Source of the DNA: Lactobacillus sp. HBUAS51381
GTDB taxonomy: Bacteria > Bacillota > Bacilli > Lactobacillales > Lactobacillaceae
Assembly: GCF_012641095.1 (NCBI RefSeq)
Contig: NZ_JAAVSC010000020.1
Coordinates: 1 to 50,347 of the forward strand
Length of the DNA: 50,347 nt
Direction: 5' to 3'
The notes under the pieces are model-generated. The model was not told where the DNA came from, searched no databases, and saw only the letters and a list, made by a program, of their open reading frames with translations. This document shows, one piece after another, positions 1 to 8,589 of this stretch (positions are counted from its first letter, which is position 1; every line of letters begins with the position of its first letter). The translations under genes were made by a program, and so were the position numbers.

Positions 1-99
1 AATCTCTGGCAGCCGCAGGTGGTCGTTGACGACTAATTTAATGGCGATAAGCCTTATCAGCTGGGGACTGGAGCATGTTCGTGACCTTTCAACCTTTAG
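1..99 (-). repeat. Dispersed element copy R1 (left-end part, inverted orientation)
   Basis: This stretch is closely similar to the reverse complement of the left part of the reference element at 18206-18911, including the shared segments CCGCAGGTGGT, AATTTAATGGCGATAAGCC and AGCTGGGGACTGGAGCATG. It ends at 86-99 with CTTTCAACCTTTAG, the inverse of the element terminus CTAAAGGTTGAAAG. The copy runs off the window start, so its full length is unknown. Bases 1-425 contain no supportable gene. Confidence 0.85.
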
Positions 100-136
100 T
101 TGAGTGACCTTTCCACAAGTTAAGTTTGGAGATGAC

Positions 137-168
137 AAAGGGATCTGAGATTTTTCTCAGGTCCTTTT
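137..168. terminator. Rho-independent terminator
   Basis: An AAAGG..CTGAG arm pairs with CTCAG..CCTTTT across a TTTTT-containing loop, with one bulge, and a T run follows. It probably serves a gene outside the window. Element copy R1 ends about 38 bases before it. Confidence 0.6.
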
Positions 169-218
169 TGAGTAGGACTAAAAAGATTGAACCCTCAAAA
201 ATGCGGATAAGGTTCCTA

Positions 219-278
219 ACTGGCAAGGCTTGTCGTCATTGAACCGGGGATCACCGACCACCTGCGGCTATGAGATCA
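219..278 (+). repeat. Dispersed element fragment R2 (diverged, direct orientation)
   Basis: Similar to 18249-18305 of the reference element: it shares CTGG-AAGGCTT, TCG-CATT and CCACCTGCGGCT in the same order and spacing, with scattered mismatches. It is inverted relative to R1, so the two pieces face each other about 120 bases apart. Between R2 and the response regulator (279-425) I see only a likely leader with a GGGGAGG ribosome site. Confidence 0.6.
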
Positions 279-425
279 TTTACCGGAAAGTCTTTGCGGA
301 AAGATGAAGATTGCCCTGCAAGGATAGGCAAGCCACCCGAACTTGCGGTAAGCTAAGGAGAAAGTGCGGCCATACGGCGATCAATACGGACGTCATAGCG
401 GCTCAGAATTAGGGGAGGTTTCGTG

Positions 426-1121
426 ATGAGCGAGATGATTTTAGTGGTGGAGGACGATGCCGCGTTGTTGGCGTCGGTCACCATGGAGCTACAATTCGAA
501 GGGTATACGGTGCTGAACGCCAAGGATGGACGGGCGGCTCTAGATATTTACGAAAATAATCGCGGGCAATTGGACTTAGTCATTTTGGATTGGATGTTAC
601 CGGAACTGGACGGGTTAGGCGTGTTACGGCGCATTCGGCGGAGCGATGATCTGCCCATCATCATGATGACCGCCCGTGATTATGTGAGTGATAAGGTCAC
701 CGGACTCGATACGGGGGCCGATGACTATATCACCAAGCCATTTGATCTTGAGGAACTACTTGCCCGGATTCGGGTGGTGCTCCGGCATCGACGTCAACAA
801 AAACCAACTGCTGAACAGGTTCAGGTCGCTAATCTCGTGATGGATACGCGGAATCGTCAGGTCAGAAACAATGGCGACCTGATCCAACTAACCCAGCGCG
901 AGTACGAGTTATTACTGTGCCTCATGAAAAACGCTGGCCAGACCCTGACGCGTGACGAGTTGCTCGATCAGGTCTGGGGCGTGGACTTCGAGGGGCAACC
1001 CAACATTGTCGATGTTTATGTTCGTTACCTCCGGCATAAGCTGGCGGCGGCCAACGTCGCTGATCTGATTCATACGGTGCGTGGGGTGGGGTACCTGCTC
1101 TCTGCGGAATACGTGGGGTGA
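426..1121 (+). CDS. OmpR-family response regulator
   Basis: A 231-residue two-component DNA-binding regulator. The receiver domain (about 1-115) shows the acidic pair D10/D11, the phospho-acceptor D55 in ILDWMLPE, T83 and K105 in ITKPFD. The C-terminal winged-helix domain (about 130-228) ends in the usual VRGVGYLL. ATG 426 is preferred over GTG 423 because GGGGAGG at 412-418 is then seven bases away. The kinase follows after six bases. The target genes are not proven, but mprF lies downstream and mprF genes in Firmicutes are often under peptide-sensing two-component systems, so control of mprF is a reasonable inference. Confidence 0.93.
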   Translation: MSEMILVVEDDAALLASVTMELQFEGYTVLNAKDGRAALDIYENNRGQLDLVILDWMLPELDGLGVLRRIRRSDDLPIIMMTARDYVSDKVTGLDTGADDYITKPFDLEELLARIRVVLRHRRQQKPTAEQVQVANLVMDTRNRQVRNNGDLIQLTQREYELLLCLMKNAGQTLTRDELLDQVWGVDFEGQPNIVDVYVRYLRHKLAAANVADLIHTVRGVGYLLSAEYVG

Positions 1122-1127
1122 ACCGAC

Positions 1128-2504
1128 ATGCGTAAGCCACAGACCACAGCTCACGAGATTCGTAAACGCTTTATTAGCATGCTGGTGCTGACCACCCTCG
1201 TGATGGGAACGGCCATCATTACCGTGGTTGGCTATCGGCAGGTGCGGCAGACCCAGCAGTCGGCGACACGATTAATGAAGGGGCTGAAACACTCGGTGAT
1301 TGACGATCGGCCGGATTGGCATTGGTGGCGGCGTTACAGTGCCATCAACACCATTGATACTTACGTACGGGTGACCAATCAGCAGTCACAGCCGGTCAAA
1401 CGTTACTATTCGCCGTTTACCCGGGACTTTTTGTCCTTAGACCATCACCGAATTCTAGGAACCCAAGCGATTGCGTATACCCCGGATTTTGGGTTCACCT
1501 ATTATCGGCAGAGTGATTACCATGGCAATCGGCTGGAGGTTTGGCTGAATTTGACGCCAATCTTGGATACCCTCGGTTCGGTGGTGCTGGTCGTCTTACT
1601 GGTCATGGTGGCGACCATCATACTGGGGAGTGCGTACGTCCGAATCATGGCGCGTAAGATCACCCAGCCCTTGGCCAGCCTTAATGACGCGGCCCAGGTA
1701 CAGACGCACCAACGAGAAAAGAAGGTGGCGTTACCAGTGCCGACCCAGCCCGTCGAGGTTCAGGAGTTGGCCACTAGTTTTAATGCGCTCTTGCAGACCG
1801 TTAACGACCACGCGGCTCAGGAACGGCAATTTACGTCGAATGCTGCCCATGAATTACGCACGCCCATCGCGGCCATTCTAACCCACGTCCAGTTGCTCGA
1901 ACGGCGAGCCAAAGATCACCCCGAGATTGTCCCCCAGTCCATTGGCTACATTGGTGAAGAGTCGGTTCGGATGAAACGGTTGGTCGATAGTCTATTGACC
2001 CTGTCGCGTGCCGACCGGGCCGTGTTAAAGCTTGTGCCGATCGACCTAGCCGCGGTGGTGCGAGCCGTGGTGACCAGGGAAGCGGCCCTGATTAAACAGC
2101 CGATTACGGTTCAGACTGAGGGTGCGACGAAAGCGTTGGGAGATGGCCAAAGTATTGAACAGATCTTGACCGCGCTGATTGACAATGCGGCCAAATACTC
2201 GCCAGCAACGGCGGCCATTACGGTGGTGGTTCGCGCAACGGCCACCACGCAGCAGATTATCGTTCAAGACCTGGGGATGGGGATTAGTGACGCCCAGAAG
2301 GCCCACGTTTTTGAACGGTTTTATCGGGTGGATGCGGCCCGCACCCCGGCCATTGCCGGCACGGGTCTGGGATTGGCCATCGTCGCCCAACTGGCCAGCC
2401 TCAACCGGGGAACGGTGACGGTGGTGGATAATCATCCCCGCGGGAGCCGGTTTATTTTGACGCTAACGACAGCGCGCCAGCCGTCTGAGAAAATCTCAGA
2501 ATAA
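1128..2504 (+). CDS. Membrane sensor histidine kinase
   Basis: A 458-residue HAMP-type kinase, partner of the preceding regulator. TM helix 1 spans about 16-35 and TM helix 2 about 148-170, leaving an extracellular sensor of roughly 110 residues rich in aromatic and basic residues. A HAMP linker follows, then the H box with phospho-accepting H241 in AAHELRTP, the N box with N353 in LIDNAAKYS, and the DLGMGI and GTGLGLAIV ATP-binding boxes. The sizeable extracellular domain separates it from the BceS/GraS kinases, which have almost no external loop and sense through an ABC transporter. The ligand is unknown; cell-envelope stress is inferred from the mprF neighbourhood. Confidence 0.93.
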   Translation: MRKPQTTAHEIRKRFISMLVLTTLVMGTAIITVVGYRQVRQTQQSATRLMKGLKHSVIDDRPDWHWWRRYSAINTIDTYVRVTNQQSQPVKRYYSPFTRDFLSLDHHRILGTQAIAYTPDFGFTYYRQSDYHGNRLEVWLNLTPILDTLGSVVLVVLLVMVATIILGSAYVRIMARKITQPLASLNDAAQVQTHQREKKVALPVPTQPVEVQELATSFNALLQTVNDHAAQERQFTSNAAHELRTPIAAILTHVQLLERRAKDHPEIVPQSIGYIGEESVRMKRLVDSLLTLSRADRAVLKLVPIDLAAVVRAVVTREAALIKQPITVQTEGATKALGDGQSIEQILTALIDNAAKYSPATAAITVVVRATATTQQIIVQDLGMGISDAQKAHVFERFYRVDAARTPAIAGTGLGLAIVAQLASLNRGTVTVVDNHPRGSRFILTLTTARQPSEKISE

Positions 2505-2600
2505 ATTCTTTTTACCCCTATTTTTCGCAGGCGTGCGTTCGACTATGATTAAGCTAATCAGTTACCAGTAGACGAACAGTTTTTGCGAGGAGGCGGCACG

Positions 2601-3239
2601 ATGTCGGTGCGACAGTATCAGCAGCAGATTGTTTGGGGGAGTTGGGGACTTTTCGTAATTTTTACAATTCTGGTCAAGTACCACTTTGCCGTTCTGACGC
2701 AGGGGGATCGCTTCATGCATCACTGGTTACTGGGACATGTTGTGGGGAGTCAAGGGGTCTGGGATACCCTGAATCGCGGCCTGTATCTCGGCTTACCGTT
2801 ACTCATGGGCGGACTGGTTATTTACTGGTGGCACCGAGACCGGCAGTGGGCGATCTACAGCTTGTTAAGCCTGATCGTAGCGACACCGCTACAGTTGGGC
2901 GTCAAGTTCTTAGTCGCCCGCATCCCGCCGGTGGCTGAAGCGTTTGTTTGGGGCAATGAGAATCCAGTGTTGTGTACGGGGGCCTTTTACTGGACGTGGC
3001 TGGCCTGCTTGGTGGTCGCTGAGGGGTGGCGCAAAGGGTCAGAACAACAAAAGACAGTTATTGGCATAATCAGTTTGACGAGTCTACTCATGGTGATCGC
3101 GCAAGTCTTGGGGGACGCGGCGTCACCGAGTGCCATCGCCAGAAGCCTATTCTTAGGCGGCGGTTGTTGGTTGGAATCGTGGATCATTTTTGAAACGTTT
3201 TGTGGGAGTCAGCGGACCGAATTGAAGGGTAAAGTCTAA
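2601..3239 (+). CDS. PAP2-like multispanning membrane protein (degenerate)
   Basis: About 212 residues with five or six hydrophobic segments. The layout resembles membrane PAP2 phosphatases: KFLVARIPP looks like the first PAP2 motif (K-x-x-x-x-x-R-P). The expected PSGH and SR..H...D motifs are not visible; the corresponding places read GAFYWTW and GDAASPSAIARS. If it belongs to the family it is probably not catalytic. ATG 2601 is chosen because AGGAGG at 2589-2594 sits just upstream; TTG 2583 is the other in-frame start. It follows the two-component pair by about 95 bases and precedes mprF, so a role in lipid or envelope stress is suggested by context only. Confidence 0.6.
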   Translation: MSVRQYQQQIVWGSWGLFVIFTILVKYHFAVLTQGDRFMHHWLLGHVVGSQGVWDTLNRGLYLGLPLLMGGLVIYWWHRDRQWAIYSLLSLIVATPLQLGVKFLVARIPPVAEAFVWGNENPVLCTGAFYWTWLACLVVAEGWRKGSEQQKTVIGIISLTSLLMVIAQVLGDAASPSAIARSLFLGGGCWLESWIIFETFCGSQRTELKGKV

Positions 3240-3330
3240 CGGGGAGGCCGTCTTCTTTACTGAGCGGCTCTGAACCAATGCGATGGTCAACGGTGTAAGG
3301 GAAACAGTAGAATAGAAAACGACATTCTGG

Positions 3331-3376
3331 GGGATGTCCGTGTCGGAGACCGTGCGTGGGGACGCCGGCCTTTTTT
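3331..3376 (+). terminator. Possible terminator between the PAP2-like gene and mprF
   Basis: GGATGTCC and GGACGCC can pair with one bulged A and a G-T pair around an inner small hairpin, and six T residues follow at 3371-3376. The stem is imperfect. Confidence 0.4.
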
Positions 3377-3419
3377 GGTAAGTCAGCTAACCTAACAACT
3401 GGCTGGGCCAGTGCCTTGA

Positions 3420-3448
3420 TTGTGTTTCAAACGGGTCATTGCGATAAT
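3420..3448 (+). promoter_or_regulatory. Predicted mprF promoter
   Basis: TTGTGT (3420-3425), 17-base spacer, GATAAT (3443-3448). Transcription would start near 3455, which favours ATG 3475 over ATG 3457 as the mprF start. Confidence 0.45.
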
Positions 3449-3474
3449 GGAGAACTATGGGGGGAGCGTTGACA

Positions 3475-6087
3475 ATGGGGAAAAGAGTATGGTTAGGGAT
3501 TCAAAAGCACATGACCTTGATTAAGGGGCTATTCATGTTTTCCGTCCTTCTCTTCATCATTCGGGAGGTTGGCCGGGTGATGCACGAGGTGAGCGGCCAA
3601 CAGGTTCACGCGGTGCTGTCCTCACTGAGCTGGGGCACGCTGGGCCTGCTACTGATTGGGGGCTTCGTGGCAGTTCTGCCCATGTTGATCTATGATTTTA
3701 CCATTGTTGAATTTTTACCAGGAAACTTTTCATGGGGCTACATCGTGCGGAGTGGTTGGGTGACGAATACCTTCACCAATTTAATGGGGATGGGGGGACT
3801 GTTAGGCGCCAGCTTGCGGGCCAATTTCTATTCCCAGTCGGCGACGAAAAAACAAGTGGTCTATGCGATTTCGAAGATTGCCCTGTTTCTACTAGCCGGA
3901 TTGTCGCTTTCTTGTTGGGTGGCGTTGATCCTGTTGTTTGGCTTTGATATTGGGCAACCCTATCAGGGCTACTGGATCTGGCTATTGGGCGGTGGCCTGT
4001 ACTTTCCCGGGTTATTTCTCTTTACGCGGCTGAATAATGGGGAATTCTTTAAAGACCTGACCTGGACGCGGGAACTCCGCTTGATTGTGGGGTCGAGCTT
4101 GGAGTGGGGAAGCTGTGCGTTGTTTTTCCTCGCCATTGGGTGGGCGCTACAATTACCGTTAAATTTGGCAGCCGTCTTCCCGATGTTTGTGGTGGCCTCG
4201 GTCGCTGGGGTGGTCTCGATGATTCCCGGGGGGTTGGGAAGCTTCGACGTCTTCATGATCTTTGGTCTGGGCATGCTGGGCGTGAGTCGGGCCGATGCGG
4301 CGGGCTGGTTACTCCTGTATCGGTTGTTCTACTACTTCTTTCCCTTTGGTGTGGGAATCGGCCTATTCTTCCACGATGCGGGGCGCCGCTTTAACCGCTT
4401 CTTGGGTGGCCTGCCCGTGGCGGCTCTTCGCCGGGGGGCGCACCTGTTTGTCACGACCTTTATGTATTTTTCCGGGGTCATGATGCTGCTGTACGCGACG
4501 ATTCCAGATGTTGTGTTGACCAATCACATCTACATGCGCTTAGTGCCGTATATGTTTTACTTCCTCGATCAGGTGTCCAATATCATTGTCGCCTTTCTCC
4601 TAATTGGCTTGGCCCGTGGGGTGGGCGCTCGCGTTAAACGGGTCTTTTGGCCAACCCTCGTTGTCCTGACCGTGGCGATTGGCGTGACCCTGTGGCGGGA
4701 GAACTTTCCGGGGGGCTTGGCGGTCTTACTGGGCTTGGTACTCGCTTGTTTGATCTTTGCCCGCCCGGAGCTTTATCGCGAAAGTTTTCACTATTCGTGG
4801 GGCGGGCTCTTGGTCGATGGTAGCATCTACGTGGGCACCTTTCTGGTGTACACGGTACTGGGCCTCTCGATGTTTCATGGGCATCACCGGCCGTGGTTGC
4901 CTCAGGATTGGTTGTTGCCTTCCACGCAGGTCTGGCTGAACGGTTTAGGCGGCCTGCTAGTGGCCTTACTGATTCTCATTGGCATCTATCGGTATCTGGC
5001 CCATACACGACCAGATTGGCTACAGCAGCCCTTCGATGCCCCTCGTGTGCGAGCGCTCATTCACCGATTTGGCGGAAATGAGGTGAGCCACCTCGCCTTC
5101 TTGCGGGATAAGCACCTGTACTTTTACCAAAAAGATGGGGTTGATCAGTTATTATTACTGTTCCAGCAACGAGCCGATAAGCTGTTGGTCATGGGCGAAC
5201 CCATCGGCAATCAAGCCGAGTTGGCCCCGGCGCTCAAGCAGTTCATGCACGATGCAGACTTGGCGGGACGCCGGCCGGTTTTTTACGAGATCAGTGAGGC
5301 CCTAACCCTGCGTCTTCATGAGATGGGATTCGACTTTATCAAGGTTGGCGAAGAGGGTCATGTTGACCTCACGCACTTTAATCTGGTTGGTCGGGCGCAT
5401 AAGGGCGAACGGGCCTTGGTCAATAAATTTCGGCGGGAAGGTTATACCTGTGAGATTCAGCAGCCGCCGTTAAGTGATCACGACTTCGCGGAACTACAAG
5501 AGATTTCTGATGACTGGCTGGGTGATCAGACGGAAAAGGGCTTTTCGTTGGGCTTCTTCGATCGGGACTACCTGAACGAGGCGCCCGTGGCGGTGATGAA
5601 GAACGCTGCCGGTAAGACCGTGGCGTTTGCCAATCTGATGCCGACCGGCGATCGCAAGATGACGTCGATTGATTTGATGCGTGAGGGCCGAGATGCGCCG
5701 TCTGGGATTATGGATGGCCTGTTCGTGTACCTCTTTGAGCTGTGCCGAGATCAGGGCTATACCGGCTTTAATCTGGGGATGGCACCGCTGGCCAACGTGG
5801 GCGTCTCGCACTTTAGCTTCATTGAAGAACGGGCGGCCCACCTGATTTATCAATATGGGTCTAGCGTCTACAGTTTCCAGGGATTACGGGCGTACAAGGA
5901 AAAATACGTGACAACGTGGGAGCCGAAGTATCTGGCGTATCGCCGCCGAGCATCGCTGGTCTTTACGATGCTCCAGCTGATGCTGGTGATTAATCGGCCG
6001 GCAACGGGGGGACCGCGGAATCGCTTGGTTCCCCGGTGGCTCGACCGCTGGCTTACCGACGAGATCAATTGGCAGAATCGGCTTTGA
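3475..6087 (+). CDS. mprF: Phosphatidylglycerol lysyltransferase/flippase MprF
   Basis: About 870 residues, the usual length for bifunctional MprF. The N-terminal 500 or so residues form many transmembrane helices (the flippase part, with GGLGSFDVFMIFGLG typical of this UPF0104-type domain). The C-terminal part from about residue 525 is the soluble DUF2156 synthase domain (motifs such as VMGEPIG, GRAHKGERALVNKFRREGY, GFNLGMAPLANVG). It transfers an amino acid, usually lysine from Lys-tRNA, to phosphatidylglycerol and moves the product to the outer leaflet, lowering surface charge against cationic peptides. ATG 3475 has GGGGGGAG upstream; ATG 3457 also has a GGAG and would add six residues. 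Confidence 0.92.
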   Translation: MGKRVWLGIQKHMTLIKGLFMFSVLLFIIREVGRVMHEVSGQQVHAVLSSLSWGTLGLLLIGGFVAVLPMLIYDFTIVEFLPGNFSWGYIVRSGWVTNTFTNLMGMGGLLGASLRANFYSQSATKKQVVYAISKIALFLLAGLSLSCWVALILLFGFDIGQPYQGYWIWLLGGGLYFPGLFLFTRLNNGEFFKDLTWTRELRLIVGSSLEWGSCALFFLAIGWALQLPLNLAAVFPMFVVASVAGVVSMIPGGLGSFDVFMIFGLGMLGVSRADAAGWLLLYRLFYYFFPFGVGIGLFFHDAGRRFNRFLGGLPVAALRRGAHLFVTTFMYFSGVMMLLYATIPDVVLTNHIYMRLVPYMFYFLDQVSNIIVAFLLIGLARGVGARVKRVFWPTLVVLTVAIGVTLWRENFPGGLAVLLGLVLACLIFARPELYRESFHYSWGGLLVDGSIYVGTFLVYTVLGLSMFHGHHRPWLPQDWLLPSTQVWLNGLGGLLVALLILIGIYRYLAHTRPDWLQQPFDAPRVRALIHRFGGNEVSHLAFLRDKHLYFYQKDGVDQLLLLFQQRADKLLVMGEPIGNQAELAPALKQFMHDADLAGRRPVFYEISEALTLRLHEMGFDFIKVGEEGHVDLTHFNLVGRAHKGERALVNKFRREGYTCEIQQPPLSDHDFAELQEISDDWLGDQTEKGFSLGFFDRDYLNEAPVAVMKNAAGKTVAFANLMPTGDRKMTSIDLMREGRDAPSGIMDGLFVYLFELCRDQGYTGFNLGMAPLANVGVSHFSFIEERAAHLIYQYGSSVYSFQGLRAYKEKYVTTWEPKYLAYRRRASLVFTMLQLMLVINRPATGGPRNRLVPRWLDRWLTDEINWQNRL

Positions 6088-6164
6088 CCGGAGACCGGCC
6101 GAATCATGGCAAACAAAAAGAACGGCAACGGTGGCCGTCCTTGGGATGGAAATTTAGCAGTGCT

Positions 6165-6693
6165 TCAATCAGACGACAAACGTTGCTGACCGCCTTGCCG
6201 TTCGCCAAATTTGGTCTGGAACGCGGTGGGCAGGACCGGGAAAAGCCAAAGGGCTGTCTTTTCCCTCGCTTTGAGCCGTCAGCCCGCGTCTCAAAGACGC
6301 CAGTTTCCAAGCAAAATCACTTGGAAACTCCCACGGCTGAGACCAGATTTGGCTCACTCACGGCTACACGTGATGTGCGCAATTAAGCTGGATGAATGTT
6401 GCCATTCCAGCGATGTCACCGCACATTTAATGGCTTTCAGCTTTCGTAACCGGAGGCAGCCAGAGATGCAGGCAGCCGTGACAGCGGTGTTAGCTGTGCA
6501 ACAGCTTACAGCGCGGGACGTGTTTGAAGACTGACGATTCTGGTCAGGCTTCAAACCGAGCCGGAGGACCGTTTCTCAGGCCGCAGGCGGTCCCCACAGC
6601 GCCGGAATCTCTGGCTGACGCAGGTGATCGTTGATGGACTAGTTTAATCATTCAAATCTCTGTCAGCTGAGAGCTCGCCAGTTCTTGAGGGCT
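6165..6693 (-). repeat. Dispersed element copy R3 (near full length, inverted orientation)
   Basis: Read as reverse complement this aligns along most of the reference element at 18206-18911: the left segments CCGCCTGCGGCCTGAGAA and CTCCGGCTCGGTTTGAAGCC, the AGCTGT..ACAGCT hairpin, GTAGCCGTGAGTGAG, then GCGGGCTGACGGCTC and CCAGACCAAATTTGGCG. The central module differs: here it is a short hairpin with AGTTTCCAAG/CTTGGAAACT arms (6300-6328), where the reference has a much larger one. Its 6693 edge abuts the LOG hydrolase stop codon. No gene is seen in 6088-6693; a weak ACGGC/GCCGT hairpin near 6120-6142 may end mprF. Confidence 0.85.
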
Positions 6694-7272
6694 TTAGTTG
6701 GTGTACTTGTAAGGCAATTGGTGGTGGAAAGTCGCAAAACCGGCAAAGATCTCATCGATGGAAGCCGCGTCAATGAAGAGATCCATGTTTTCCTGCGGCG
6801 CAAAGCCTTGGTCACAACATTTCTGCATCATGGCGACCAATTCGTCAAAGTAGTGGTTGATGTTGAAGAGGGCGATGGGCTTCTGGTGCACGTTGATTTG
6901 GCTCCATGACAACATGGTCGTAAACTCTTCAAACGTGCCGAAACCACCGGGTAAGACGATGAAGGCGTCGGATTGCCGGAGCATTTCATCCTTCCGTTCG
7001 TCCATGGTGCTGGTCTCCAGTAGCGTGGTGACGTGGGTTTCGGCCAGCCCCATTTCGCTCAAGAAGGTGGGAATAATCCCAATGACCTCACCACCGGCAT
7101 CCATGGTGGACTTGGCGATGGCACCCATCAGGCCTTCCTTACCGCCCCCGTAGACCACGGGATGGTGATTTGCGGCGAGATATTGGCCTAACGCATTGGT
7201 TTGTTTCAGAAAATCTGGGTCGTACCCATGGTTGGAACCGCAGAAGACGCAGACGTTTTTAATTTTTGGCAT
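6694..7272 (-). CDS. LOG-family cytokinin riboside 5'-monophosphate phosphoribohydrolase-like protein (TIGR00730)
   Basis: A 192-residue Rossmann-fold protein. It shows GGGKEGLMG (42-50) and the family signature PGGFGTFEE (108-116), with R93-K94 in ERKDEM as the second part of the active site. Members cleave nucleoside monophosphates to base and ribose 5-phosphate, and in bacteria are often loosely annotated as lysine decarboxylases, which is not supported here. The cellular role in lactobacilli is not established. The stop codon lies directly at the edge of element copy R3, and no terminator is seen between them. Confidence 0.9.
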   Translation of the reverse strand: MPKIKNVCVFCGSNHGYDPDFLKQTNALGQYLAANHHPVVYGGGKEGLMGAIAKSTMDAGGEVIGIIPTFLSEMGLAETHVTTLLETSTMDERKDEMLRQSDAFIVLPGGFGTFEEFTTMLSWSQINVHQKPIALFNINHYFDELVAMMQKCCDQGFAPQENMDLFIDAASIDEIFAGFATFHHQLPYKYTN

Positions 7273-7342
7273 AAGAATTGACCCCCTGAAGTTTAGACAG
7301 TACTGCGGCCGTGAGACTTGCGGAAAGACCGCGTAACTTACC

Positions 7343-7369
7343 GTCCATTATACCGCAAAATGAATGGAC
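7343..7369 (-). promoter_or_regulatory. Candidate promoter/operator of the LOG gene
   Basis: On the minus strand a perfect TATAAT lies at 7352-7347 inside an inverted repeat GTCCATT / AATGGAC (7343-7349 and 7363-7369). A good -35 box is not seen. The palindrome spanning the -10 box could be a repressor site; this is inference. Confidence 0.35.
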
Positions 7370-7528
7370 TTCCGGGGGCAATTTGACGGGCCAATGTCTC
7401 GATACCAAGCGGTCTATTAGGAACGGCCGTTGGCGCCGTTGACCGGGTCGTCAGTTGGGGTGGCGTGGTCTAATCGGTTAAGTACGGGAATTGTTGACGG
7501 AAAGGTTGCGCAGAAAGGGTGAGGTGTG

Positions 7529-8431
7529 ATGACAATTGAAAAAGTGGTGATTGCTGGCGGCGGAACTATGGGCAGTCAGGTTGCCTTTCAAATTGCCTTT
7601 AGTGGCTTGGCGGTCACGGTGTATGATGTGAGTCCGGCGGCTAGTGCGGCGGCCAAACGTCGCGTGGCCACCTGGGATCGGACGTATATGCGGGAGCGGC
7701 AGGCGACACCGGCGATGATTAAGGCGACCAACGATCGGCTACACTACGCCACGGACTTGGAGACGGCCGTAGAGGATGCGGATCTGGTGATCGAGACCGT
7801 GCCCGAGGTGGTGGCCGTCAAAAATGAATTTTACGCGTTATTAGCCAAGGTGGCTCCCGCGAAGACCATCTTTGCGACCAGTACGTCGACGATGCTTCCC
7901 AGCCAATTTGCGGCGATTACGGGCCGACCGGGGCAGTTCCTCGCGCTCCACTTTACCAATCACGTGTGGGTCAATCATTTGGCGGAGATCATGGGCCATC
8001 CGGGGACGGACCCCGCCGTCTACCAGGCGGTCGTGGCCTTTGTTCGGCAAATTGGGTTGATTCCTATTCAGCTACAGCGTGAACATCCCGCCTATATTCT
8101 GAATGCGATGTTGGATTCCTTCCTGAGCACGGCCCTCATGTTGTGGGTCAAGGGCGTCGCCGACTTTGAGACCATCGATCGGACCTGGATGATGGCGACC
8201 GGCGCGGTTCGGGGGCCGTTCGCCGTATTGGACGAGATTGGGCTCAAGACGGCCTACAAACTAATGCTGGCCGCCAGCGCTGAACCCGGTCGCGAGGGCC
8301 TGGTGATGGTGGCCCATCGCATTAAGGTCGAGTTGATTGACCAGCATCGGTTAGGCCAGGAGACGGGTGCCGGCTTCTACCGGTATCCTCATCCGGCGTA
8401 TCAGCGTCCGGGCTTTGTTGAAGATGAATAG
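7529..8431 (+). CDS. 3-hydroxyacyl-CoA dehydrogenase family protein
   Basis: 300 residues. The N-terminal NAD-binding fold has G10-x-G12-x-x-G15 in IAGGGTMG and the acidic end of strand two (YDVS). The middle carries AIFATSTSTMLPS-like and LHFTNH-V segments of the 3-hydroxybutyryl-CoA dehydrogenase family, then a C-terminal helical domain with AYILNAMLDSFL and DEIGLKTAYK. It probably oxidises or reduces a 3-hydroxyacyl-type substrate with NAD(H). Lactobacilli lack a full beta-oxidation pathway, so the substrate is uncertain. ATG 7529 is preferred over GTG 7526. It stands alone, ending in a terminator. Confidence 0.82.
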   Translation: MTIEKVVIAGGGTMGSQVAFQIAFSGLAVTVYDVSPAASAAAKRRVATWDRTYMRERQATPAMIKATNDRLHYATDLETAVEDADLVIETVPEVVAVKNEFYALLAKVAPAKTIFATSTSTMLPSQFAAITGRPGQFLALHFTNHVWVNHLAEIMGHPGTDPAVYQAVVAFVRQIGLIPIQLQREHPAYILNAMLDSFLSTALMLWVKGVADFETIDRTWMMATGAVRGPFAVLDEIGLKTAYKLMLAASAEPGREGLVMVAHRIKVELIDQHRLGQETGAGFYRYPHPAYQRPGFVEDE

Positions 8432-8439
8432 TGGGTGAC

Positions 8440-8469
8440 ATGGCTAGTCCGGTGGGGTAGCCATTTTTT
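8440..8469 (+). terminator. Rho-independent terminator
   Basis: ATGGCTA (8440-8446) pairs with TAGCCAT (8458-8464) over an 11-base loop, followed by T residues. It ends the dehydrogenase transcript. Confidence 0.7.
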
Positions 8470-8526
8470 GTGGTGGGCCGGGTCGCTGCCATTTGGCTAA
8501 CCAGTTTGCTAACTCTGACAACATCG

Positions 8527-8556
8527 TTGTTCTCGACCGGACCGACACGGTATGAT
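8527..8556 (+). promoter_or_regulatory. Predicted promoter of the aldo/keto reductase
   Basis: TTGTTC (8527-8532), 18-base spacer, TATGAT (8551-8556), followed by AAGGAGG at 8572-8578. Confidence 0.5.
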
Positions 8557-8589
8557 GGTCGTAGTAAGACGAAGGAGGACTTGAATAGT

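Noticed and set aside
6036-6534. Open frames of 60-116 codons inside the 6.1-6.7 kb element copy
   Set aside because: They lack ribosome sites, lie on both strands, and are not kept between element copies R3 and R4; they are chance frames through hairpin-rich DNA.
8470-8589. Long N-terminal extension of the aldo/keto reductase
   Set aside because: The extension overlaps the promoter and the preceding terminator; AAGGAGG at 8572-8578 points to ATG 8590 and the family fold begins there.
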